Position numbers and translations under genes: made by a program. From Psychrosphaera haliotis (lineage in GTDB: Bacteria > Pseudomonadota > Gammaproteobacteria > Enterobacterales > Alteromonadaceae), in contig NZ_WOCD01000005.1 in NCBI RefSeq assembly GCF_009728465.1, forward strand, positions 434,001 through 498,000: 64,000 nucleotides of DNA. The letters are read 5' to 3'. The notes under the pieces were generated by a model. That model saw only the letters and a program-made list of their open reading frames with translations, had not been told where the DNA came from and ran no database searches. Shown here piece by piece: positions 46,832 through 56,725 of the stretch (within the stretch, counting starts at the first letter, position 1; each line of letters begins with the position of its first letter).

Positions 46832-47658
46832 AAATGTATTTGTCCATCAAACACATATTGCGCTGGACCAGTCATCTTGACCGGTGACGATTCATCATGC
46901 CAACGAATATGTAAGCTTCCACCCGGTAAATCTACTTGAACTTTGCTGCCAAGTAAATCCTGAATTCGACCAACTACCACAGCAGCACATGCTCCGCTGC
47001 CACAAGCCAAGGTTTCACCCGCACCTCGCTCATAGACTCTTAGCTTAATATGTTCACTGTTAATAATTTGCATAAAACCAATATTGGCTTGCTCAGGAAA
47101 GCGTTCATGCGGCTCTAACTCTGCGCCTAAAGCCAATACATCAGTATCATCTAAGTCATCAACCACAATAACGCAATGCGGATTGCCCATAGAAACCACG
47201 CCTGTCATTACTGTTTTTTGACTCGTTTTTAACAAGTAGGTTTTTTCTTGTTGATTGGCAATAAAAGGAATTTGTTTCGGCTCAAACACAGGTCGTCCCA
47301 TATTTACCGTCACTTTATCTTCGCCCTCAAGATACAACACCATATTGCCAGACTTAGTACTTACCTTAATGGCTGACTTATTTGTTAAGCCTTTCAGCTG
47401 AACAAATCTAGCGAAACAACGCGCACCATTGCCACATTGAGCAACTTCGGTACCGTCTGAATTAAATATCCGATAATGAAAGTCTAAATCTGGGTCATAA
47501 GGAGGCTCAACCATTAGTAGCTGGTCAAAACCAATTCCAAAATTTCTATTCGCTAACGCTTTAATTTGATCTTTAGACAAAAATACATTTTGCGTCACGG
47601 CGTCTACCACCATGAAATCATTACCTAAACCATGCATTTTTGTAAAATTTAACAACAT
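46828..47658 (-). CDS. dapF: Diaminopimelate epimerase
   Basis: 276 residues. Converts LL- to meso-diaminopimelate for lysine and peptidoglycan. The two catalytic cysteines are in AQCGNGARC near residue 72 and LACGSGACA near 217. The start at 47658 has GGGA six bases upstream and matches [21 protein letters not shown]; the frame opens at a TTG four codons earlier. It follows lysA by 13 bases. Confidence 0.96.
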   Translation of the reverse strand: MLLNFTKMHGLGNDFMVVDAVTQNVFLSKDQIKALANRNFGIGFDQLLMVEPPYDPDLDFHYRIFNSDGTEVAQCGNGARCFARFVQLKGLTNKSAIKVSTKSGNMVLYLEGEDKVTVNMGRPVFEPKQIPFIANQQEKTYLLKTSQKTVMTGVVSMGNPHCVIVVDDLDDTDVLALGAELEPHERFPEQANIGFMQIINSEHIKLRVYERGAGETLACGSGACAAVVVGRIQDLLGSKVQVDLPGGSLHIRWHDESSPVKMTGPAQYVFDGQIHL

Positions 47659-47671
47659 TTTATTTCCCAAA

Positions 47672-48923
47672 TTAATCGGTGATTACCGACTCACCATGCC
47701 ACAAGAACTCAATGGTTTCACGTTTTCTAATTAAATGAACGTTTTGATCATCTACCATGACTTCTGCAGCTCTTGGACGAGAGTTATAATTACTGCTCAT
47801 TGTAAAGCCGTAAGCCCCCGCTGAACGCACGGCTAAAATATCTCCAGCCATTACCGACAACTCTCTGTCTTTACCAAGGAAGTCGCCAGTTTCACAAACT
47901 GGGCCAACCACGTCATAACTTTTAACCGGTAGGTCCTGCTGGTGAATAGGTTCAATTTTTTGCCACGCTGAATAAAGCGCAGGTCTAATTAAGTCATTCA
48001 TTGCAGCATCAACTATACAAAAGTTTTTGTCCGCGTTTTGCTTTAAATACTCTACTTTAGTTAACAAGATTCCTGCGTTGGCCATAATGGCACGGCCAGG
48101 TTCAAAAATAATAGTTAAGTTAGGGTAAGCCTTTAACTTAGACATAAGAGCAGCAGTATATTCACTTGGATGAGGCGGCGCTTCACCGTTGTAAGGAACA
48201 CCCAAACCTCCACCTAAATCTAGATGGCTTAATTCAATACCTTTGCTTTGCAATTTACCAATAAGGTCAATTAACGCATCAAGCGCATCTAAAAACGGAG
48301 CAATCTCAGTAAGCTGCGAAACCAATGTGACAATCCACACCTTGCACACTTAATGATGGTTGTTGGTTCGCCCATTCAAATAGTGAAATGGCTTGCTCTA
48401 ATTCAATACCAAATTTGTTTTCTTTAAGTCCTGTAGAAATGTACGGGTGAGTACCCGCATCAACGTTAGGATTTACTCGGATAGAAATAGGCGCCACTTT
48501 ATTATGTTCTTTGGCGACTGCAGCAATTCGTTTTAGTTCAGCTTCTGACTCTACGTTAAAACACTTGATGCCTACGTCTAATGCGTACTTAATTTCTTCT
48601 ACGGTTTTACCAACGCCTGAAAATACAACTTTACTTGCTTCGCCACCGGCGTGCAGGACTCTTGCTAATTCGCCACCAGAAACAATATCAAAACCAGAGC
48701 CCATTTTTGCAAGTACGTTTAAAACCGCAATGTTTGAGTTCGCTTTTACGGCATAACAAATTAAATGAGGGTAACCTTTCATCGCATCATCAAATGCCAA
48801 ATAATGGCGTTCAATTGTTGATTTTGAATAGACAAAACAGGGCGTGCCAAACTGCTCCGCAATGTGCTGACAGTCTACGTTTTCGGCAAGAAGGCGACGG
48901 TTGGTAAAGTTAAAATAATCCAC
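47672..48923 (-). CDS. lysA: Diaminopimelate decarboxylase, frameshifted as read
   Basis: 416 residues when repaired. A PLP enzyme converting meso-diaminopimelate to lysine. The PLP lysine is in [11 protein letters not shown]; the glycine-rich phosphate loop is [11 protein letters not shown]; the C-terminal substrate Cys is in [11 protein letters not shown]. The upstream frame ends in CHIGFAAY; removing one A from AAA at 48319-48321 restores [18 protein letters not shown]. The enzyme is the last step of lysine synthesis; an error in the read is more likely than loss. Same strand as dapF. Confidence 0.95.
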
Positions 48924-48960
48924 AGTACTAAGCTCTATCTTTTATAAGTTCTTGTTTTAT

Positions 48961-49005
48961 TAATCGGTTATACTTTTTATTTAGTATATATACCAAAACC
49001 GATTA
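48961..49005. promoter_or_regulatory. Inverted repeat upstream of lysA
   Basis: TAATCGGTT (48961-48969) is mirrored by AACCGATTA (48997-49005), with a 27-base AT-rich middle. It lies between lptM and lysA and could be a transcription-factor site or an RNA hairpin. No protein is assigned. Confidence 0.4.
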
Positions 49006-49011
49006 AGGGTT

Positions 49012-49212
49012 TTATTGGGTTGAAGTTACCGGTTTACTTGCAGTAGACGGTTGTTCTTTTTCTTCAGCCTTTGATTCTACTGGCTTCTCCGGTTTATCGC
49101 CGGGTAAATACAACGGACCTTTTTGTCCACAGGCCGTTATTGAGCCAGCTAAAAATAACACGGCAATAAGAGGCGAGACGTTGAAAATGCGGGATTTAAG
49201 TCGACTAGTCAT
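49012..49212 (-). CDS. lptM: LPS translocon maturation chaperone LptM (YifL-like lipoprotein)
   Basis: 66 residues. Signal peptide with lipobox SITAC, followed by the family motif [11 protein letters not shown] and a Lys/Glu-rich tail. LptM assists LptD disulphide maturation in the outer membrane. Its place between lysA and cyaY is typical. Confidence 0.9.
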   Translation of the reverse strand: MTSRLKSRIFNVSPLIAVLFLAGSITACGQKGPLYLPGDKPEKPVESKAEEKEQPSTASKPVTSTQ

Positions 49213-49283
49213 GTTTTTACTGTATCTATTTTAATTGCCGCCTATAATCGCATCATAATCCGTAAATGCAATAGGAAACTACT

Positions 49284-49598
49284 ATGAATGACAGCCAATA
49301 TCATCAATTAGCCGATGACCTTTTAAATCAACTTCAAGACAACATTGACGAAATTGATTTTGATTTAGATTACGAGACGGCCGGCGGCATTTTAGAAGTG
49401 ATTTTTCCAAATGGCACAAAAATCATTATCAACAAACAAGCGCCTCTTCATCAAATTTGGGTAGCCACTAAATTTAACGGTCATCACTTTGAATATAAAG
49501 ATGGCGTATGGATAGATAATCGTACCGACGTAGAGCTGTTCACACTATTAAATGACGCTGGCACTAAACAAGCTGGCACCGCCATTTCTTTTAGTTAA
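49284..49598 (+). CDS. cyaY: Iron donor protein CyaY (frataxin)
   Basis: 104 residues with the acidic first helix (HQLADDLLNQLQDNIDEID), the beta-strand region VIFPNGTKIIINKQAPLHQIW and FEYKDGVWIDNR. Binds iron and tunes Fe-S assembly on IscU/IscS. Divergent from lptM. Downstream lies a MoxR gene where cyaA is commonly found. Confidence 0.96.
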   Translation: MNDSQYHQLADDLLNQLQDNIDEIDFDLDYETAGGILEVIFPNGTKIIINKQAPLHQIWVATKFNGHHFEYKDGVWIDNRTDVELFTLLNDAGTKQAGTAISFS

Positions 49599-49620
49599 TC
49601 GCAGTTAGGATATCAACAGC

Positions 49621-50457
49621 ATGGTTTTTAACGGTACTGATAATTATATTGTTTCAGAACAACTTCGCTTAGCGGTAAACGCTGCTATTACGCTTGAGAA
49701 GCCACTTTTAATTAAAGGTGAGCCTGGAACGGGTAAAACCCAGTTGGCTGAAGAGCTTGCAAAAGCACTCGATACTGAACTTATTCAATGGCATATAAAG
49801 TCCACCACTAAAGCTCAACAAGGCTTATACGAGTACGATGCCGTTTCACGATTAAGAGACAGCCAACTTGGCGACGAGCGTGTACACAACATTGGTAACT
49901 ACATTGTAAAAGGTAAAATGTGGCAAGCTTTTGAAGCTGATAAACGCCCTATTTTGCTAATTGATGAAATAGATAAAGCCGATATTGAGTTTCCAAATGA
50001 CTTGCTTCAAGAGCTCGATAAAATGGAATTCTTTGTTTATGAAACTCAACAGCAAGTTGCTGCTAAACAAAGACCAATTGTGATCATTACCTCAAATAAC
50101 GAAAAAGAGTTACCGGATGCATTTCTGCGCCGTTGCTTTTTCCACTACATCCAATTTCCAACTCGTGAAGAAATGGAAAAAATCATTGATGTTCATCACT
50201 CAGACGTTAAAGCCACTTTGCTTCGCGAAGCACTAGAAGTGTTTTTTGATTTGCGTGAATTAAATGGCCTAAAGAAAAAGCCGTCAACATCAGAATTGAT
50301 TGATTGGTTAAAACTGTTAATTGCCGACGACGTATCACAAGAAGTGTTACTAGATAAAGATAAAAGCGTGGTGCCTTTATTTGGCGCGTTGCTTAAAAAT
50401 GAGCAAGACGTACAGTTATTAGAAAAACTGGCCTTTATGAGCAGAAGAAAAAGCTAA
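49621..50457 (+). CDS. MoxR-type AAA+ ATPase
   Basis: 278 residues. Walker A GEPGTGKTQLAEELAKAL near residues 31-48, Walker B ILLIDEIDKAD near 116, and an arginine-finger/sensor region DAFLRRCFFHYIQFP. A cytoplasmic AAA+ ATPase that usually works with a VWA protein as a chaperone-like remodelling pair. The VWA partner starts three bases after the stop. Target unknown. Confidence 0.92.
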   Translation: MVFNGTDNYIVSEQLRLAVNAAITLEKPLLIKGEPGTGKTQLAEELAKALDTELIQWHIKSTTKAQQGLYEYDAVSRLRDSQLGDERVHNIGNYIVKGKMWQAFEADKRPILLIDEIDKADIEFPNDLLQELDKMEFFVYETQQQVAAKQRPIVIITSNNEKELPDAFLRRCFFHYIQFPTREEMEKIIDVHHSDVKATLLREALEVFFDLRELNGLKKKPSTSELIDWLKLLIADDVSQEVLLDKDKSVVPLFGALLKNEQDVQLLEKLAFMSRRKS

Positions 50458-50460
50458 GCT

Positions 50461-51633
50461 ATGTTCATCGATTTTTTTCTAACGCTAAAAAAGTATCAGG
50501 TCCCAACATCTTTAAAAGAGCTGTTGGACTTAATTGAAGCGGTAAAAAAGGGTGTTATTTTTGCCAATGTTGAAGAGTTTTATCATCTTTCAAGGTTGAT
50601 CCTCGTAAAAGACGAAATCCACTATGACCGCTTTGATCGTGCTTTTGCCGACTACTTTGAAGGCGTGCAAAATATTGATTTAAGCGAACACATCATTCCT
50701 GAAGATTGGCTTAGAAAAGAGTTTGAAAAGCAATTAAGCGATGAAGACAAAGCTAAACTGAAGTCTTTAGGTGGTCTGGATCAACTGATGGACACCTTGA
50801 AAGAACGCTTAAAAGAACAGCAAGAGCGTCATGCCGGTGGTAACAAATGGGTTGGTACTGGTGGCACATCGCCTTTTGGCGCCTACGGGTACAATCCAGA
50901 AGGTGTGCGCATTGGCCAACACGAAAGTCGTCATCGTAAAGCCGTTAAAGTTTGGGACAAACGCGAGTTTCAAAACCTTGATAAAGACAACGCCCTTGGC
51001 TCAAGAAACATCAAATTAGCCTTAAAAAAACTGCGTAAATTTGCCCGCACAGGCAATAGTGAAACGCTAGATATAAAACAAACCATAAGAGCCACCGCTA
51101 ACAATGCGGGTTACTTGGATATAAAAACCCAACCTGAACGACACAATGCGGTGAATGTGTTGATGTTTTTTGACGTTGGTGGATCTATGGACGATTATAT
51201 TCATATCTGCGAAGAACTTTTTGCCGCGGCACACGGTGAATTTAAACATTTAGAGTTCTTTTATTTTCACAACTGTCTCTATGAGCAAGTTTGGAAAGAT
51301 AACGCCAGACGTTATGACAAAGGCCTAGATGTAGACGAGTTAATTAGGACTTACGGCAGTAATTACAAAGTCATTTTTGTTGGTGATGCCACTATGGGTC
51401 CTTATGAAATTATGATGCCTGGCGGTTCCGTAGAACACTGGAATGAAAAGTCTGGTGCCGACTGGATGAACAAAGTACTTAATCACTTTGACAAAGTTGC
51501 ATGGTTAAACCCACAAGAAGAGCAACATTGGTCATTTTACGCCTCTATTGGTTTAATGAGGCAACTCGTTAAAGATCAGATGTTTCCATTGACGGTAGAT
51601 GGAATTGGTCGAGCAATTAAACATTTAAGTTAG
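50461..51633 (+). CDS. VWA domain protein, CoxE-like
   Basis: 390 residues, soluble. N-terminal helical region (FIDFFLTLKKYQVPTSLKEL), a glycine-rich linker, and a C-terminal VWA domain with metal-site motif FFDVGGSMDDY, here DxGGS in place of the classical DxSxS. Partner of the MoxR ATPase immediately upstream; such pairs activate or assemble metalloenzymes or other complexes. Nine bases before a DUF2914 gene. Confidence 0.88.
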   Translation: MFIDFFLTLKKYQVPTSLKELLDLIEAVKKGVIFANVEEFYHLSRLILVKDEIHYDRFDRAFADYFEGVQNIDLSEHIIPEDWLRKEFEKQLSDEDKAKLKSLGGLDQLMDTLKERLKEQQERHAGGNKWVGTGGTSPFGAYGYNPEGVRIGQHESRHRKAVKVWDKREFQNLDKDNALGSRNIKLALKKLRKFARTGNSETLDIKQTIRATANNAGYLDIKTQPERHNAVNVLMFFDVGGSMDDYIHICEELFAAAHGEFKHLEFFYFHNCLYEQVWKDNARRYDKGLDVDELIRTYGSNYKVIFVGDATMGPYEIMMPGGSVEHWNEKSGADWMNKVLNHFDKVAWLNPQEEQHWSFYASIGLMRQLVKDQMFPLTVDGIGRAIKHLS

Positions 51634-51642
51634 GGATTCTTT

Positions 51643-52074
51643 ATGAATAACAAAAATAATGTGACATCGACTCGCATAGCTGGCTTTTTTATTGGGCTCA
51701 TTGCCCTACTAGGCTCTACTCATTTAATCGCGAATGAGACTGACCAATTATCTAATAAGTTTATTCAGCGAGCGGTATTAACCACTGAGGTGACTGATCG
51801 CGAACCGGTGGATAATCTTAACGCCACAGCCATTGATGAAAATACTGCTAAAGTTTACTTTTTTACGGAAGTAACTGACTTATCAGGGCAAAGCATCACT
51901 CACCGCTGGTCTTTGGATGGTAAAGTACAGGCCGAGGTTTCGCTAAATATTGGTTCAAATAGATGGCGTACTTACTCAAGTAAAAATTTAGTGCCAATCC
52001 TAAAAGGCACTTGGTTGGTCGAGGCGGTTGATGAGCAAAACCGAGTAATCGCGAGCACAACCTTTACCTATTAA
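51643..52074 (+). CDS. DUF2914 family exported protein
   Basis: 143 residues with an N-terminal signal/anchor (IAGFFIGLIALLGSTHLIA) and a DUF2914 domain (VYFFTEVTDLSGQSITHRW, then WLVEAVDEQNRVIASTTFTY). Periplasmic, function unknown. It ends in a strong terminator, so it forms the last gene of the MoxR-VWA unit. Confidence 0.85.
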   Translation: MNNKNNVTSTRIAGFFIGLIALLGSTHLIANETDQLSNKFIQRAVLTTEVTDREPVDNLNATAIDENTAKVYFFTEVTDLSGQSITHRWSLDGKVQAEVSLNIGSNRWRTYSSKNLVPILKGTWLVEAVDEQNRVIASTTFTY

Positions 52075-52093
52075 TCCACACTTTATTATTTAG

Positions 52094-52131
52094 AAGTGTC
52101 GCTAAAACTGGTAGTCTTAGCGACACTTTCT
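52094..52131 (+). terminator. Intrinsic terminator between the DUF2914 gene and hemC
   Basis: AAGTGTCGCTAA (52094-52105) pairs perfectly with TTAGCGACACTT (52117-52128), then TCT. It lies inside the over-long open frame upstream of hemC, which supports the later hemC start. Confidence 0.8.
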
Positions 52132-52161
52132 TATGTTAATCCAACCGTTAGTAGTTATTTT

Positions 52162-53103
52162 ATGACCCAGACTTCTGTAACCGAAATTCGAATCGCCACC
52201 CGTGAAAGCGCGTTAGCCATGTGGCAAGCTTATTATGTAAAAGCGCAGCTTGAAGCTGCTCATCCTTCGGTTAATGTTGTATTAGTGCCGATGACCACTA
52301 AAGGCGACCAAATTTTAGATACTCCTTTGGCAAAAATTGGTGGCAAAGCCCTGTTTGTTAAAGAGCTAGAAGTAGCCATGTTGGAAGATCGTGCAGACAT
52401 TGCTGTTCACTCAATGAAAGACGTGCCTGTAGAGTTCCCCGACGGACTTATGCTAAACACAATTTGCGAACGAGAAGACCCTCGTGATGCGTTTGTAAGT
52501 AACCACCATGCTAACTTTGATGAATTACCAGAAGGTGCGGTAGTAGGAACGTCGTCGTTACGCCGCCAATGTCAATTAAAGTCATTACGTCCAGACCTTG
52601 TTATTAAAGACTTAAGAGGCAATGTTAATACGCGTTTACGTAAGCTTGATGAAGGTCAGTACGACGCCATTATTTTAGCAGCAGCCGGTTTAATTCGATT
52701 AGAAATGCCTGAGCGTATTAAACAGTATTTACCTACAGAGTTATTACTACCTGCCAACGGACAAGGTGCCGTGGGTATTGAATGTCGTAGTAATGACACA
52801 GAAATTAAACAATTGTTAGCCGCACTTGAAGATGCACCAACACGAGCAAGAGTTTTGGCTGAACGTGCCATGAACCGCGGACTTGAAGGTGGCTGTCAGG
52901 TACCAATTGGTAGCTATGCAGAAATAGAGGGCGATACCATTTCGCTTAGAGGCCTAGTGGGAAGCTTAGACGGTAAAACCATTATTCGTGATTCCATTGA
53001 AGGTCCTGTGTCTAACGCCGAAGCATTAGGTGCTGAACTTGCCAACAAACTATTAGCGCAAGGGGCTGACGTAATTTTGAAAGCCGTTTACGCCGAAGGT
53101 TAG
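52162..53103 (+). CDS. hemC: Hydroxymethylbilane synthase (porphobilinogen deaminase)
   Basis: 313 residues. Joins four porphobilinogens into hydroxymethylbilane for heme synthesis. The dipyrromethane cofactor Cys is in [12 protein letters not shown]; the N-terminal [14 protein letters not shown] and the catalytic Asp in [16 protein letters not shown] are present. The start at 52162 is chosen because the preceding frame contains a terminator. First gene of hemCDXY; cyaA is not upstream. Confidence 0.97.
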   Translation: MTQTSVTEIRIATRESALAMWQAYYVKAQLEAAHPSVNVVLVPMTTKGDQILDTPLAKIGGKALFVKELEVAMLEDRADIAVHSMKDVPVEFPDGLMLNTICEREDPRDAFVSNHHANFDELPEGAVVGTSSLRRQCQLKSLRPDLVIKDLRGNVNTRLRKLDEGQYDAIILAAAGLIRLEMPERIKQYLPTELLLPANGQGAVGIECRSNDTEIKQLLAALEDAPTRARVLAERAMNRGLEGGCQVPIGSYAEIEGDTISLRGLVGSLDGKTIIRDSIEGPVSNAEALGAELANKLLAQGADVILKAVYAEG

Positions 53104-53106
53104 TGA

Positions 53107-53934
53107 ATGAGCTCACAAGACGAGCAACCTCAATCTATTCAGTTACTAAATACTCGCCCTACTCCAATGGGCGAGGAACTGACTGTTTTACTTGATGAAG
53201 CTAACATTTCATCAATCCATAGCCCGGCTATATCCATTGAACCTACACCGCAACCTTCTGTTATTTTTAATGCGTTACTATCATCAAACACCCTGTTTAT
53301 TTTCGTTAGTAAAAATGCGGTTAAGCAGTTTTTTGAGGCTATTAACAAACACCCTGAGCTATTAAACGCAGCTAAAAGTCACCAACAACTATTTGCGGTA
53401 GGTGAAGGCACAGCGGAGTACCTAGCTCAGTTATTAACAATTCCAAAAACAAATATCCATTACCCACTTCAAAGTGACAGCGACGGCTTGTTAGCCATGG
53501 CTGCATTTAATCACGCCAATACAATACAAAGCGCGATTATTGTTAAAGGTAATGATGGCCGTGAACTAATTAAAGACACTTTAATTGAAAGAGGGTTTGA
53601 GGTAAGCGAGTGGTCACTATATAAACGAATCCCGAATGATTTTAAAGCTTTGTCTGTGCCTTGGACAAACATTCAAACACTATTGGCCACCAGCATTGAT
53701 ATTGCTAACGCACTGGTAAATGGATTGCAGCTAGCTCTAGATAAGAGTAGGCATGGGGAGCTAAATGATCCGGAGAACTTCCCCCAATATTTAAATAAAT
53801 GGCAATGGCTAGTTTTTAGCCCTCGAATAAAGGTATATTTACAGACAAAGGGAATTGATGATTCTCGTATTATTATCTGTGAACAAATGAACAATTCTTC
53901 TATTATCAATAGTATCCAACGATTGGCGAAGTGA
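53107..53934 (+). CDS. hemD: Uroporphyrinogen-III synthase
   Basis: 275 residues. Cyclises hydroxymethylbilane with D-ring inversion. The family is weakly conserved; the LLNTRPTPMGEELTVLL N-terminus, FVSKNAVKQFFEAI and IVKGNDGRELIKDTLIERGFEV are typical. It starts 3 bases after hemC stops. Confidence 0.92.
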   Translation: MSSQDEQPQSIQLLNTRPTPMGEELTVLLDEANISSIHSPAISIEPTPQPSVIFNALLSSNTLFIFVSKNAVKQFFEAINKHPELLNAAKSHQQLFAVGEGTAEYLAQLLTIPKTNIHYPLQSDSDGLLAMAAFNHANTIQSAIIVKGNDGRELIKDTLIERGFEVSEWSLYKRIPNDFKALSVPWTNIQTLLATSIDIANALVNGLQLALDKSRHGELNDPENFPQYLNKWQWLVFSPRIKVYLQTKGIDDSRIIICEQMNNSSIINSIQRLAK

Positions 53935-53941
53935 GACGATT

Positions 53942-55339
53942 ATGGCGCAAGGCAAGGACAATAAAACACCTAAAGCGGGTGCAGACTCAAAAGTAGAAAA
54001 GAACACTCAGTCTGACGTGAGCAATGAGCAGAACAAAGAGCAGAGCAAAGAGAAGAACAAAGAAAAGAGCAAAGCCGATCAAAAAACCGCAAAGGCCAAC
54101 GCTGAAATAGAAAAGCTAGAAGCAGAGTTAAAAGCTCAGGCAGCGTTATCAGCAGCGTCCTCAAAGCCAACGTCTTCAAGCCAAGAGACAAAGAAGCCAT
54201 CAAGCTCTAAGCCAGACGTGAAGCCAAGCTCGAGCCCAGGTTCAGGTTCAAGTTCGGGTTCAAGCTCAACACACAATACTTCATCTCGTGTACCGGCAAA
54301 GAAAACTAAAAAACCATTTAGTTGGTTAGCTTTATTTGCATTCCTATTTAGCCTTGTTGCAGTGTCCGGTGTGGCATATTTATGGTGGCAAGCTCAGCAA
54401 TTTACGCAAACACAACAGAAAGACCTAGAGCAAACAAAAACGCTTGCGGAACAAAGCTATCAACAAACTCGAAATACGTTGCAAAACGTTCAAGATAACT
54501 TGGCGCAGTTGCAACTGAATCAACAGCGTGGCAATGACTTTGTGCTTAATACTCAGCAAAGTTTGCAAAGCCTTAATAATCGAATTAAAGAATTAGGCCA
54601 AAGCCAACCAAATACATGGCTCGCAGCGGAAAGTTTATACTTGGTTAACTTAGCAGAGCACCGCTTATTGATCGAAAAAGACACAGCGACGGCTGTACAA
54701 TTGTTATTAGCTGCCAACGTAAGACTAGTGGCAATGCAAGATCCAAGTGTGTTTTACATTCGCACTGCGATTAGTGAAGACATTGCGGTTCTAAATAGCA
54801 TTGTTCAACCTGATACAGAGTCTTCATTTTTAGCGATATCTGGCGTTATAAGCCAGTTAGAAACTTTACCTTTAGCTCGAAAATACACACCAGATCCTGT
54901 CGCTAATGAAAGCAAACCACAAGTTTCGGAAGACATCAGTGATTGGAAGCAAAACCTAGCAAATAGCGTTGAGCGATTTATGGGTAACTTTGTCACCATT
55001 ACTCGTCGAGATACGCCAATTGAACCTGAATTACCGCCTAAACAACAATGGTTTGTAAGAGCTAATGTTACGAGTCAGTTATTGGCGGCGCAAAACGCGA
55101 GTCTAAATTACAAACAGAAAATTTATCAAACTAGCATCGATCAGTCTTTAACCTGGTTACGCCAATATTTTGATTTATCTAGCCCAGCGGTTATATCAGC
55201 AATTACCACGCTTGAAGCAATTCAAAACAAACAAGTTGAATTGCAACTGCCTGCTGGTTTAACAACACAACCTCTTTTAAAAGCTTACGTTGCACAACAA
55301 TTGAATCTACAAAGCATCACGGAGGCCGGCAATGAATAG
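53942..55339 (+). CDS. hemX: HemX-like uroporphyrinogen-III C-methyltransferase-family membrane protein
   Basis: 465 residues. A low-complexity N-terminus rich in Lys/Glu and then in Ser (residues 30-120), a membrane helix (WLALFAFLFSLVAVSGVAYLWW, residues about 125-147), then a periplasmic coiled-coil and helical HemX domain (YLVNLAEHRLLIEKD, RANVTSQLLAAQNASLNYKQ). Despite its family name a methyltransferase activity is not expected. Eight bases after hemD; overlaps hemY by eight. Confidence 0.92.
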   Translation: MAQGKDNKTPKAGADSKVEKNTQSDVSNEQNKEQSKEKNKEKSKADQKTAKANAEIEKLEAELKAQAALSAASSKPTSSSQETKKPSSSKPDVKPSSSPGSGSSSGSSSTHNTSSRVPAKKTKKPFSWLALFAFLFSLVAVSGVAYLWWQAQQFTQTQQKDLEQTKTLAEQSYQQTRNTLQNVQDNLAQLQLNQQRGNDFVLNTQQSLQSLNNRIKELGQSQPNTWLAAESLYLVNLAEHRLLIEKDTATAVQLLLAANVRLVAMQDPSVFYIRTAISEDIAVLNSIVQPDTESSFLAISGVISQLETLPLARKYTPDPVANESKPQVSEDISDWKQNLANSVERFMGNFVTITRRDTPIEPELPPKQQWFVRANVTSQLLAAQNASLNYKQKIYQTSIDQSLTWLRQYFDLSSPAVISAITTLEAIQNKQVELQLPAGLTTQPLLKAYVAQQLNLQSITEAGNE

Positions 55340-56552
55340 TTGGCTAAAAAAACTGCTGGCGTTAGCACTCATTGTTTGCGCGTTTCTTTTTGCGTCGAGC
55401 CTAACTGGCGAGCAGGGCTACGTTTTAATCTCGTTTGCTAACTGGACTCTTGAAGGCTCTGTCTTTCAAGTTATCGCGGCATTGATCATTATCGCTGTCG
55501 CAATTTACGTTGTGGTTAAACTGATTCAATATCTATTTTTAATGTTAATTTGGCCCAGTAAGTGGTGGCAAAAGTTTCACGCAAAAAAGAGCACCAGTTT
55601 TTATCAAAATGGCTTAAACCTTATGTCATTAGGTCAATGGGATTTAGCTGCGGAGGAATTTTTAAAAGTTCGTCGCACCGACCGAATTGAATCTGCAAAA
55701 GCATTGAGCTTAGTGTGTGCCGCTCATGCAAATAACGAAACAGTGACTAAAAATGTTCAAGAAAAGCTAAAGTTATCTAACTTAGACGATGCGAATAATC
55801 TAACCTTTGATAAGTCTAACGTGCCGTTTTCTCAATTAGTATTGGCTTGTCAATCCAAAGACTATCAGCAAGCTGAACAACTATTAAACACACTTAGCAC
55901 GCCCGTATTGAAGCAAACCATTGCGTTTCAACAGTTATGGCTAGAGGTGAATATTTATCAACATAACTGGAAAGAAGTTGATGAATTGCTACCAAAGCTA
56001 AATAAACAAATTAAAAAGCAAAGCTCAGAGCCTGTTTTTGAAGCTTGGCAGACACAACTTACAACTTGGTTTGAAAGAGGCTTTTCTTCATTCGTAGCTC
56101 AGAAGTCTTTAAATCAGTTGGAACAATCGTGGCAAGGGCTGCATAAGTCTAATAGACAATTACCTGCGCTGCTATTTGCTTACTTGTCTGCACTGTCAAA
56201 AGCACAACAGTCGGACAAAGTAGAATCGTTAATTTTAGAGCAAAAGAAGGTTCTGAATAACAAATTTATACTAAATATAATCCGCCGCTATTATCAACTT
56301 AATCACTCTGTGCAAATGGATGTTTTATTTGGGCGAGTGCAAAAACACTTAGTAAATTCGCCCGACGACAAAGAGTTGTTAACTTTATTAGGATATTTAG
56401 CTGCCGGTCAACGAGATCATCAACTGGCTAAACAAGCTTTACAGAAAGTGGTTTACAGCCAAAACAACGCTACTGACACTAAACTGTTTGCGCAAGAACT
56501 TGCATTGTTAGGCGAAACACAAAAAAGCCTCGAAGTGTATCACTCTCTTTAG
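55332..56552 (+). CDS. hemY: HemY-like membrane TPR protein
   Basis: 406 residues. Two N-terminal membrane helices (LALIVCAFLFASSL and VFQVIAALIIIAVAIYVVV) then a TPR-containing domain (YQNGLNLMSLGQWDLAAEEF). Last gene of hemCDXY. Not the protoporphyrinogen oxidase also called HemY in Bacillus. Role in heme synthesis not well defined. Confidence 0.92.
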   Translation: MNSWLKKLLALALIVCAFLFASSLTGEQGYVLISFANWTLEGSVFQVIAALIIIAVAIYVVVKLIQYLFLMLIWPSKWWQKFHAKKSTSFYQNGLNLMSLGQWDLAAEEFLKVRRTDRIESAKALSLVCAAHANNETVTKNVQEKLKLSNLDDANNLTFDKSNVPFSQLVLACQSKDYQQAEQLLNTLSTPVLKQTIAFQQLWLEVNIYQHNWKEVDELLPKLNKQIKKQSSEPVFEAWQTQLTTWFERGFSSFVAQKSLNQLEQSWQGLHKSNRQLPALLFAYLSALSKAQQSDKVESLILEQKKVLNNKFILNIIRRYYQLNHSVQMDVLFGRVQKHLVNSPDDKELLTLLGYLAAGQRDHQLAKQALQKVVYSQNNATDTKLFAQELALLGETQKSLEVYHSL

Positions 56553-56561
56553 TGAGTAATC

Positions 56562-56599
56562 CCCAGTAAGCTTGGCCTAACATGGTTTAGCTTACTGGG
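56562..56599. repeat. Inverted repeat after hemY
   Basis: CCCAGTAAGCT (56562-56572) pairs with AGCTTACTGGG (56589-56599). 11-bp stem, 16-base loop, no T run. Lies between hemY and the convergent mscS gene. Confidence 0.6.
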
Positions 56600-56683
56600 C
56601 GATATCGAATAACTCTTACCTAGAGACGGGTACCTACTAACTTATAACTACCAACTAATATTTATAAACTCACACTTGCTAAC

Positions 56684-56725
56684 TGATACCTACTAAATGA
56701 TAGTTGCTAAATAATAGTTACTTTC
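56684..56725. repeat. Degenerate 14-bp tandem repeat at the mscS 3' end
   Basis: TGATACCTACTAAA, TGATAGTTGCTAAA and TAATAGTTACTTTC lie head to tail; the last unit includes the mscS stop codon (56718-56720). Confidence 0.5.
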
